Below, piece after piece: positions 33,076-39,185 of a DNA stretch of 39,185 nucleotides. The translations under genes and the position numbers were made by a program. The stretch spans positions 1-39,185 of the forward strand of contig CALCEA010000195.1 in NCBI GenBank assembly GCA_937900675.1, read 5' to 3'. This DNA comes from an uncultured Chitinophagaceae bacterium (lineage in GTDB: Bacteria > Bacteroidota > Bacteroidia > Chitinophagales > Chitinophagaceae). The stretch's first letter is position 1; every line of letters begins with the position of its first letter. The notes under the pieces are model-generated. The model made no database searches. It was not told the origin of the DNA and saw only the letters and a list, made by a program, of their open reading frames with translations.

Positions 33076-34734
33076 TTATTCAATGATGATTTTCACATAA
33101 TACAATTGCTCAATGGCTTTTGCGAATGCATTGATATCAAATTGATTTTGTTGTATTAATCTTTTCTTTGGTTGAAAATCCAAAGGCATTAAACTTTCCA
33201 GTTTGTCTTGATAATTTACATGAATGGGTAGGTTAAAACCTTTGATACAGTTTTTCCATTCATAAGTCAATATTTTTTCTTTAGCATCATATTGTAAAAC
33301 CAACTGCGGAATCTGAGTAGTTCTTAAATATTGATCAAACACTTTGCTAAAATTAATACCAGATTGTTGTGAGATATAATTTTCAATTTGTTCTGTGGTA
33401 ACTGTTTGGTGATAGAAGGTTTTATTTAATCCAATCATGATATTTCTAAATAAAACATCATTATTCATGGCTTTTCTGATCGTGTGTATCATTACAGCAC
33501 CTTTTGCATACATATCTCCGCTTCCTTCTCTGTTAATTCCATAGGGGCCAATAATGGGCTCGTCATTTTGGATTCTTAGTCTTAACCCATAAGTGTATTC
33601 ATCCGCTGCTTTTTTACCAAAATAGTATTCTGTATACAAGGATTCCAAATAACTAGTGAAGCCTTCGTGTACCCACATATCTGCAATGTCTTTGGTGGTG
33701 ATATTATTAGCAAACCATTCGTGCCCACTTTCGTGAATAATAATATAATCCCATTTTAGTCCCCATCCAGATTTGGATAAATCAGTTCCTAAATATCCAT
33801 TTTTAAATTTGTTGCCATATGCTACTGCAGATTGATGTTCCATTCCTAAATGTGGGCTCTGTACTAATTTAAATCCATCTTCATAAAAAGGATAGGGGCC
33901 CATCCAATATTCAAATGCCTCTAACATTTTAGGGACTTCTTTGAATTGAGCAACTGCTTTTGCAGAATCCTCTCTTAATACATAATAGGATAAGTCTAGA
34001 TTCCCTTTTAATCCTTTATATGTTTCTTGCCAACTCACATAATCACCAATGTATGGTATGATATTGTAATTATTAATAGGATTTCTTACCACCCATCTTG
34101 ACCAATTGTTTTGATCTGATCTTCCAGGACGGCCATTGCCAATACCTTTTAACCCATCAGGACTATATATATTTAATGCTGCACCAAAATCGGGTTCGTC
34201 CGATTGATGGTCTTTACAAGGATACCAAACCGATGCGCCTAAACCCTGACATGCCACAGAAACCCATGGTTTGCCATTCATATCTTTTCTCCAAATCCAT
34301 CCGCCATCCCAAGGTGGTCGAATGGCTTCTCTTGGCTTACCATGATAAAAAATCCACAAAGAGAAATCTGCTTGTAAAGGAATATTTTTTTGATGTTGCA
34401 CCAAGGCAATATTGTCTTCTCTTTTAAATGAAACTTTTTCCCATTGGTTTTTTGTCCATATCAAAATACTATCAATAATTAAAGGTTGTTGTAAATCCAC
34501 TTGGATATCCTGAGATGTTTTGATGGCTTTTGCTTTCCAAACCACAGAGCCCTCTATAGTTTTGTTGTCCATATTGGGAATAACAGAAATATCATAACTC
34601 TGAATATCAAACCAATCTCTGTTTTTGTTTAAACTTCCCCTCAAAGAATCAGATTCCTTGAAAAGCATTTGGGCATTTGTACTCAAAGAAATGAATGCAA
34701 AAAATATAACTGTATAAATTCTGTTCTGAAACAT
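33076..34734 (-). CDS. M1 family zinc aminopeptidase, secreted
   Basis: 552-residue gluzincin with a Sec signal (likely cleavage after STNA at residue 21). The zinc motif HESGH is at residues 334-338 with the third ligand Glu357 in WVHEGFTSYLE. The substrate motif usually written GxMEN reads GMEHQ at 297-301, an Asn to His change. The beta-sandwich N-terminal domain precedes it. After the catalytic domain there are only about 100 residues, so the large helical C-terminal domain of ERAP/PepN-type enzymes is absent, as in many Bacteroidota M1 proteins. The gene starts 1 base after msrA ends, so the two are surely cotranscribed. Confidence 0.92.
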   Translation of the reverse strand: MFQNRIYTVIFFAFISLSTNAQMLFKESDSLRGSLNKNRDWFDIQSYDISVIPNMDNKTIEGSVVWKAKAIKTSQDIQVDLQQPLIIDSILIWTKNQWEKVSFKREDNIALVQHQKNIPLQADFSLWIFYHGKPREAIRPPWDGGWIWRKDMNGKPWVSVACQGLGASVWYPCKDHQSDEPDFGAALNIYSPDGLKGIGNGRPGRSDQNNWSRWVVRNPINNYNIIPYIGDYVSWQETYKGLKGNLDLSYYVLREDSAKAVAQFKEVPKMLEAFEYWMGPYPFYEDGFKLVQSPHLGMEHQSAVAYGNKFKNGYLGTDLSKSGWGLKWDYIIIHESGHEWFANNITTKDIADMWVHEGFTSYLESLYTEYYFGKKAADEYTYGLRLRIQNDEPIIGPYGINREGSGDMYAKGAVMIHTIRKAMNNDVLFRNIMIGLNKTFYHQTVTTEQIENYISQQSGINFSKVFDQYLRTTQIPQLVLQYDAKEKILTYEWKNCIKGFNLPIHVNYQDKLESLMPLDFQPKKRLIQQNQFDINAFAKAIEQLYYVKIIIE

Positions 34735-34735
34735 C

Positions 34736-35377
34736 TTAGTCCTTTTTTAATTTGTCTTTAAATACCTTTTCAAATTTTTCCAATTTTGGACCAATTACAT
34801 ATCTGCAATATCCCTGGTTGGTATTATTGTTGTAATAGTTTTGATGATAGTTTTCTGCTGCATAAAATTTTGTAAACGCAGTTACTTCTGTGATGATGGG
34901 TTTATTCCATGCTCCACTAGCATCTAATTCTTTAATATACTTTTCAGCCAAGGCTTTTTGATGATCATTGTGGTAGAAAACTACAGATCTATATTGAGGG
35001 CCAATATCGTTTCCTTGTTGATTGGGAGTGGTAGGGTCATGGGTTTTCCAAAATACCGCTAAAATATCGTCTAAGCTAATTTGAGTTGTGTCAAAAACAA
35101 TTTGACAAACTTCTGCATGACCTGTGTTCTTATCACAAACCTGTTCATAAGTTGGGTTTTCAATATGTCCACCACTGTATCCGCTAGTCACCGAAACCAC
35201 CCCCTCTAATCTTTGATAAATTGCTTCGGTACACCAAAAACAGCCCGATCCTAAAGTGATTGTCTCTGTATTTTTCATATTGATTACTTGTTTTTTTTGA
35301 TTTTTAGGCTTTTGAGCGCAAGCCATTAGAAAGGCAAAGCTCATAAAGATGAATAAACTGGTTCTTAATTTTTTCAT
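34736..35377 (-). CDS. msrA: Peptide-methionine (S)-S-oxide reductase MsrA, lipoprotein form
   Basis: 213-residue repair enzyme for oxidised methionine in proteins. The catalytic motif GCFWC is at residues 45-49 (nucleophile Cys46); YSGGHIENPTYEQVC, TGHAEVCQI, FWKTHDPTTPNQQGNDIGPQ and a likely resolving Cys191 in GYCRY follow. Unlike cytoplasmic MsrA it has an N-terminal lipoprotein signal with lipobox LMAC (Cys20), so it should work in the envelope. An internal Met at residue 34 precedes the enzymatic domain. It is the promoter-proximal gene of an operon with the M1 peptidase. Confidence 0.95.
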   Translation of the reverse strand: MKKLRTSLFIFMSFAFLMACAQKPKNQKKQVINMKNTETITLGSGCFWCTEAIYQRLEGVVSVTSGYSGGHIENPTYEQVCDKNTGHAEVCQIVFDTTQISLDDILAVFWKTHDPTTPNQQGNDIGPQYRSVVFYHNDHQKALAEKYIKELDASGAWNKPIITEVTAFTKFYAAENYHQNYYNNNTNQGYCRYVIGPKLEKFEKVFKDKLKKD

Positions 35378-35449
35378 AGCATGAATTTATACATTATTTA
35401 AACAAGTTGATCCAGTTAAAAGTTCAAAGGCTGTTAATGTTTATTTAAG

Positions 35450-35457
35450 TAAATTTG
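35450..35457 (+). promoter_or_regulatory. -7 element of mutS2
   Basis: TAAATTTG, exact TAnnTTTG, 17 bases before the ATG. No good TTG 20 bp upstream. Confidence 0.55.
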
Positions 35458-35474
35458 CAGCCTATTCAATTTAC

Positions 35475-37598
35475 ATGCAGTTATACCCAGAAAACGCACT
35501 TCAACAACTGGAATTCGATAAAATCATCTCTATTTTATCCAACTCTTGTCAAAGCCCCATTGGTAAAGAAATGGTGGACGAAATGCGTATTCATACCCAT
35601 CCAAAGTATATTCAAACTGCACTAAGTCAAACGCAGGAGTATAAATTTATCAAATCAGCCAATCAATATTTTCCCTCAGATTTTGTGGTAGATATTAGAA
35701 AGGATTTAAAACTATTAGGTATCCCTGGTGCTCAGTTAACTGGGGAACAGTGGTTATTGGTAAGAAAATTGGCGGATCATATTCAACAAGTATTTAGGTG
35801 GTTTGATGCTGAAAGAAAAGATTCCTATGCCAACTTATATTTAGTTCTGGAAGGCACTTATTACGAAAAACAAATTATCGATTCAATTGATGCTATTATT
35901 GATGAGAGAGGAAATGTAAAAGACAATGCCTCTGAAGACTTAGCTAAAATTAGGGCTCAATTATTTAAAACCAGACAAACCTTAAGAAGGGTCTTTGAAA
36001 AAGTAGTTGCCAAATTAGCTAAGTCTGGATACACAGCAGATATTGATGAGAGTTTTAGTAACGGAAGAAGAGTAGTTGCCGTTTTTTCTGAATACAAAAG
36101 ACAGGTTAAAGGATTTTTTCATGGAGAAAGCGATAGCCGAAAAACTGCTTTTATTGAACCTGAAGAAACAATAGAATTAAACAATGAAATTTATTCTTTA
36201 GAGCAAGACGAATCCAGAGAGGTTCAAAGAATTTTAAGAACACTAACTGCTGAATTAGCTCCTTATTCAAGTTTGTTATTAAACTATGCACAAATTGTAG
36301 GTCAGTTTGATTTTATTAGAGCCAAAGCTTTATTGGCCATTGACATGAATGGCAACATGCCTCAATTGCAGAATAAAGCAGTAGCGCATTTAATCAATGC
36401 ATACCATCCTTTATTATTTTTATATAACAAAGTGTCTGGCAAAAAAACAATTCCAGTTAATATAGATTTAGATGATGATGCCAGAATTTTAATTATCAGT
36501 GGACCCAATGCTGGAGGTAAGACGGTATCCATGAAAACACTAGGATTGAATCAGGTAATGATGCAATCTGGATTATTGGTTCCCATGAGTGAGTTGTCTG
36601 AAATGGGTATTTATAAACAACTTTTTATTCAATTAGGGGATACACAAAATTTAGCATTTGAGTTAAGTACTTATTCCAGTCATTTGATGCATATGAAGCA
36701 TTTTATTGAAAGTGCTAAAGGTAAGACTTTGTTTTTTATTGATGAATTAGGATCTGGTTCTGATCCTCATTTGGGTGGTGCTTTTGCTGAAGTTATTTTA
36801 GAAGAACTATCACATAGACATGCTCAAGGTATTGTTACAACCCATTACTTAAATTTAAAAGTAATGGCTAATCATAATAAAGGTATAGTCAATGGAGCCA
36901 TGCAATTTGATGAAGTGAAATTGGAGCCACTGTACCAGTTAGTGATAGGTAAGCCAGGTAGTTCTTATACTTTTGCCATTGCTGAGAGAATTGGTTTGCC
37001 TAAGCATTTAATTAATAGGGCTCGTAAAATGGTGGACACGCATCATTTTGAATTAGATAAATTATTGAATCGAACAGAGCAGGATTTACAATTAGTACAA
37101 AAGGAAAGAAAGGAGTTGTTGAAGAAGATCAAGGAAAATGAATCTTTGCAGCAAGAATTAAATAAAGTTTTAGATAAAGAGAAGCATTTACAACAGGTTC
37201 AAATTCTGAGAGAGCAAAATAAAGTAGCCGAGGATAAGTTTGCATACAATAAAGACATGGAGCGAAAGTTGAAGCAAATTGCATTGGATTGGAAGAAGTC
37301 CGAAAAGAAAGAGGAAGTGATGAAAAATTTGTTCAATTTATTATTTAAAAAGAACGATGCAATTGTAATTAATAAGTTGGCTAAAAAAGTAGATAAAAGT
37401 TTCAAAGAAATTAAAGCGCCTATAGTTGTTGGATCAACAGTGAAACTAAAAAAGAATTATCAAGTTGGGGAAGTAATGGAATTAAAAGGTAAAAGAGCAG
37501 TAGTTAAAGTGGGACAGATTCCTATGAGTATTGAAATAGAAGATTTGATTGTAGTAGAGAAATTACCAGAAGAAGAAAATACTAAAAAAAGAAAGTAA
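35475..37598 (+). CDS. mutS2: MutS2-like ATPase lacking the C-terminal Smr domain
   Basis: 707-residue DNA- or ribosome-associated MutS-family ATPase. It begins directly with the core-clamp part (no mismatch-recognition domains), as MutS2 does. Walker A GPNAGGKT is at residues 343-350, Walker B TLFFIDELGSGSDP at about 415-428, and THYLNLK follows. A long charged coiled coil spans about 525-630 (EQDLQLVQKERKELLKKI). After it is a KOW/SH3-like piece (GSTVKLKKNYQVGEVMELKG) and the chain stops at EEENTKKRK. Usual MutS2 proteins go on for about 80 residues with an Smr nuclease domain; here that is absent. The stop overlaps the next ATG (TAATG). Confidence 0.9.
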   Translation: MQLYPENALQQLEFDKIISILSNSCQSPIGKEMVDEMRIHTHPKYIQTALSQTQEYKFIKSANQYFPSDFVVDIRKDLKLLGIPGAQLTGEQWLLVRKLADHIQQVFRWFDAERKDSYANLYLVLEGTYYEKQIIDSIDAIIDERGNVKDNASEDLAKIRAQLFKTRQTLRRVFEKVVAKLAKSGYTADIDESFSNGRRVVAVFSEYKRQVKGFFHGESDSRKTAFIEPEETIELNNEIYSLEQDESREVQRILRTLTAELAPYSSLLLNYAQIVGQFDFIRAKALLAIDMNGNMPQLQNKAVAHLINAYHPLLFLYNKVSGKKTIPVNIDLDDDARILIISGPNAGGKTVSMKTLGLNQVMMQSGLLVPMSELSEMGIYKQLFIQLGDTQNLAFELSTYSSHLMHMKHFIESAKGKTLFFIDELGSGSDPHLGGAFAEVILEELSHRHAQGIVTTHYLNLKVMANHNKGIVNGAMQFDEVKLEPLYQLVIGKPGSSYTFAIAERIGLPKHLINRARKMVDTHHFELDKLLNRTEQDLQLVQKERKELLKKIKENESLQQELNKVLDKEKHLQQVQILREQNKVAEDKFAYNKDMERKLKQIALDWKKSEKKEEVMKNLFNLLFKKNDAIVINKLAKKVDKSFKEIKAPIVVGSTVKLKKNYQVGEVMELKGKRAVVKVGQIPMSIEIEDLIVVEKLPEEENTKKRK

Positions 37599-38053
37599 TG
37601 ATATTAGATGATTTAACCCAGGCTCAAAAATATGCTTCATTGCATCCAAGATTCAAACAAGCTTTTGAATTTTTAACTACTAATCATTTAGAAGACCTTT
37701 CACTGGGTAAGCATGAGATTGATGGTGATCATTTATTTGCCATTGTGGTGAATGAAGATGCTGTACCCATGTTAGAATCTACCGCTCAATTTGAATGTCA
37801 TAATAAATACATCGATATCCAATATTTATTTGGTGGAGTTGAAACTATAGGGTATAAACATAGAGATACCTGTGTCGAGCCAAGAGGGAAATATAGTGCT
37901 GAAAAAGATGTTTTATTTTATGAAGATGCTCCTGATTTCTTCTTTAAATTGTTCCCTGGTCAATTTGGCATTTACTTCCCAAATGATGTTCATGCACCCA
38001 TGATTGGGGATGGAAAAATTAGAAAAGTAGTTTTAAAAGTACTATTTCAATAG
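37598..38053 (+). CDS. YhcH/YjgK/YiaL family protein (DUF386)
   Basis: 151-residue cupin-like protein related to EbgC and YiaL. Landmarks: HEIDGDHLFAIV, ECHNKYIDIQYLFGG, and a C-terminal QFGIYFPNDVHAPMIGDG with KVVLKV. Metal-binding His and Glu residues typical of the fold are visible (ECHNKYID, DVHAP). Characterised members act on sugars or sugar acids (epimerase or anomerase roles), but the substrate here is unknown and no sugar genes are adjacent. Its ATG overlaps the mutS2 stop by one base, indicating coupling with that gene. Confidence 0.9.
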   Translation: MILDDLTQAQKYASLHPRFKQAFEFLTTNHLEDLSLGKHEIDGDHLFAIVVNEDAVPMLESTAQFECHNKYIDIQYLFGGVETIGYKHRDTCVEPRGKYSAEKDVLFYEDAPDFFFKLFPGQFGIYFPNDVHAPMIGDGKIRKVVLKVLFQ

Positions 38054-38061
38054 TTTGGCAC

Positions 38062-38069
38062 TATATTTG
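38062..38069 (+). promoter_or_regulatory. -7-like element upstream of the pirin gene
   Basis: TATATTTG, 29 bases before the ATG, with no TTG at proper spacing. The surrounding TTGGCACTATATTTGA also resembles a sigma-54 site but has A in place of the -12 C. Confidence 0.42.
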
Positions 38070-38098
38070 ATGTTACAACATTAATTAAATTCTATTTT

Positions 38099-38974
38099 AT
38101 GTCAGTTAAGCAAGTTGAAATGGTTTTAGCTCCAAGAGAGCCCCATTATGTTGGTGATGGATTTAGAGTACATAATTATATTCCAAGTGGTTATGGATTA
38201 ACCATGCAAAGAATGGATCCTTTTATTATGTTAGATTATGCATCTAAGTTTCATTTTCCGCCAAGTCCATATAAGCCAAAAGGTGTTGGTGTGCATCCGC
38301 ACAGAGGATTTGAAACAGTAACCATTGCCTATAAAGGAAGTGTTGCACATCATGATAGTGGTGGTGGAGGGGGTGTGATTGAAGAAGGTGATGTTCAATG
38401 GATGACTGCTGCAAGTGGCGTTTTACATAAAGAATATCATTCTGAAAGTTTTAGTAAAACTGGAGGTGATTTTCAAATGGTACAATTGTGGGTGAATTTA
38501 CCTGCTAAGGATAAAATGAGTACTCCTAAATATCAAGCAGTTCAAAATAGTTTAATGCCTAAGGTTAATGTCGAGGGCGGAATTATTGAAGTAATTGCTG
38601 GTGAATACAATGGTCATAAAGGAGCAGCATCTACATTTACTCCAGTACATTTAATGAATGTTAAATTAAAAAAAGGTGGGTCTGCTACTTTGAATTTCCC
38701 TGCACATTATAATACTGCATTAATAGTGATTGAAGGGGAAGTGAAAGTAAATGGAACAGAAGAAGTTCCTTTGGATCATTTTGCATTAATGGCTAATGTT
38801 GGTGAAGAGTTTACGATTACAGCTTCTGAAGATAGTGTGGTATTAGTATTATCTGGTGAACCCATGAAAGAACCTATTGCAGCACACGGACCTTTTGTAA
38901 TGAATACAAGAGAGGAAATTATGCAAGCCTTCCAAGATTATGAATTAGGAAAGTTTGGAGTGTTGGAGGATTAG
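38099..38974 (+). CDS. Pirin family protein
   Basis: 291-residue double-cupin protein. The pirin signature is VGVHPHRGFETVTI (residues 63-75); the iron ligands His66, His68, His110 (GVLHKEYHSE) and Glu112 are all present. The C-terminal cupin is intact (HYNTALIVIEGEVKV). Bacterial pirins have been reported as quercetin dioxygenases or as redox-linked regulators of metabolic enzymes; this one cannot be assigned further. It is transcribed after the YhcH gene with a 45-base gap and is followed by hairpins. Confidence 0.93.
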   Translation: MSVKQVEMVLAPREPHYVGDGFRVHNYIPSGYGLTMQRMDPFIMLDYASKFHFPPSPYKPKGVGVHPHRGFETVTIAYKGSVAHHDSGGGGGVIEEGDVQWMTAASGVLHKEYHSESFSKTGGDFQMVQLWVNLPAKDKMSTPKYQAVQNSLMPKVNVEGGIIEVIAGEYNGHKGAASTFTPVHLMNVKLKKGGSATLNFPAHYNTALIVIEGEVKVNGTEEVPLDHFALMANVGEEFTITASEDSVVLVLSGEPMKEPIAAHGPFVMNTREEIMQAFQDYELGKFGVLED

Positions 38975-38994
38975 CTCCCTTCGGTCGCTGATCC
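38968..38994 (+). repeat. Hairpin over the pirin stop codon
   Basis: GGATTAGC (38968-38975, including the TAG stop) pairs with GCTGATCC (38987-38994) with one G-U. Its loop carries CTTCGG. It is more GC-rich than the neighbourhood. Confidence 0.5.
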
Positions 38995-39019
38995 GGAGTG
39001 GGGGGCTCAACCAGCATTC

Positions 39020-39049
39020 AAAAACCCTGGCTTCGCAAGTAGTTTTTTT
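39020..39049 (+). terminator. Probable terminator of the pirin gene
   Basis: CTGGCTT / AAGTAG imperfect stem around CGC (one G-U, one bulge), flanked by A5 and T7 runs. It lies within the inverted-repeat element. Confidence 0.45.
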
Positions 39050-39093
39050 ATTTTCTTCCCCTCACTCAAGCTAGCTTGGTTCGGGTAGAAAAC

Positions 39094-39121
39094 AAAAAAA
39101 CCACGATAAATCGTGGTTTTT
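39094..39121 (-). terminator. Terminator of tRNA-Ser
   Basis: CCACGAT (39101-39107) pairs with ATCGTGG (39110-39116), extended by five A-T pairs; T7 follows on the minus strand, 11 bases beyond the tRNA 3' end. Confidence 0.85.
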
Positions 39122-39131
39122 GAATGCTGGT

Positions 39132-39185
<54 letters not shown>

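Noticed and set aside
38056..38071. Sigma-54-like TGGCACTATATTTGAT before the pirin gene
   Set aside because: The invariant C of the -12 GC pair is A here, and the same bases form a TATATTTG box. Not counted as an RpoN site.

Overview
The window is a gene-dense, AT-rich chromosomal segment from a member of the Bacteroidota, most likely a Chitinophagaceae-type bacterium. The lineage call is an inference. It rests on promoters of the Bacteroidota form (TTG or TTTG, about 20 bp, then TAnnTTTG), no obvious Shine-Dalgarno sequences, very short leaders, a fused SecDF, a NusB of about 300 residues, a zinc-free type B L31, bacillithiol genes and the futalosine menaquinone enzyme MqnE. I see no prophage, transposase, CRISPR array or rRNA. 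No gap between genes exceeds about 200 bases.

Layout. Bases 1-7600, all plus strand: the 3' part of arginine decarboxylase (speA), a bacilliredoxin, lgt-yajQ, ribosomal protein L31, and a tight run bshB1-aguB-aguA-amidase lipoprotein. With speA, aguA and aguB the window encodes the whole route arginine -> agmatine -> N-carbamoylputrescine -> putrescine. Bases 7600-12500: an acyl-CoA dehydrogenase whose promoter is filled by a perfect 22-bp palindrome, a YggS PLP protein, then on the minus strand a secreted M20 hydrolase and a methylmalonyl-CoA mutase catalytic subunit without its B12 domain. Bases 12600-24000: an A-type Fe-S carrier, the operon small membrane protein-FKBP lipoprotein-secDF (minus), a YhhN protein, groES-groEL (minus) behind a sigma-54-like site, nusB, yajC, coaE, a free-standing RlmK methyltransferase and an aspartate-type aminotransferase.

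Bases 24000-39185: L-serine dehydratase, mqnE and a CNT nucleoside transporter, thioredoxin, dnaE, an NlpC/P60 lipoprotein, an M1 peptidase with lipoprotein MsrA, a MutS2 protein lacking the Smr domain, a YhcH-family protein, pirin, and at the right edge the 3' half of a tRNA-Ser(UGA) flanked by a small inverted-repeat element.

Common themes are envelope biogenesis and export (Lgt, SecDF, YajC, FKBP, amidase, NlpC/P60), thiol and redox repair (bacilliredoxin, BshB1, thioredoxin, MsrA) and acyl-CoA or amino-acid catabolism. Most content is ordinary housekeeping. The better leads are regulatory (acyl-CoA dehydrogenase operator, groES promoter, leader architecture, recurrent terminator core), the Smr-less MutS2 and the element beside the tRNA.
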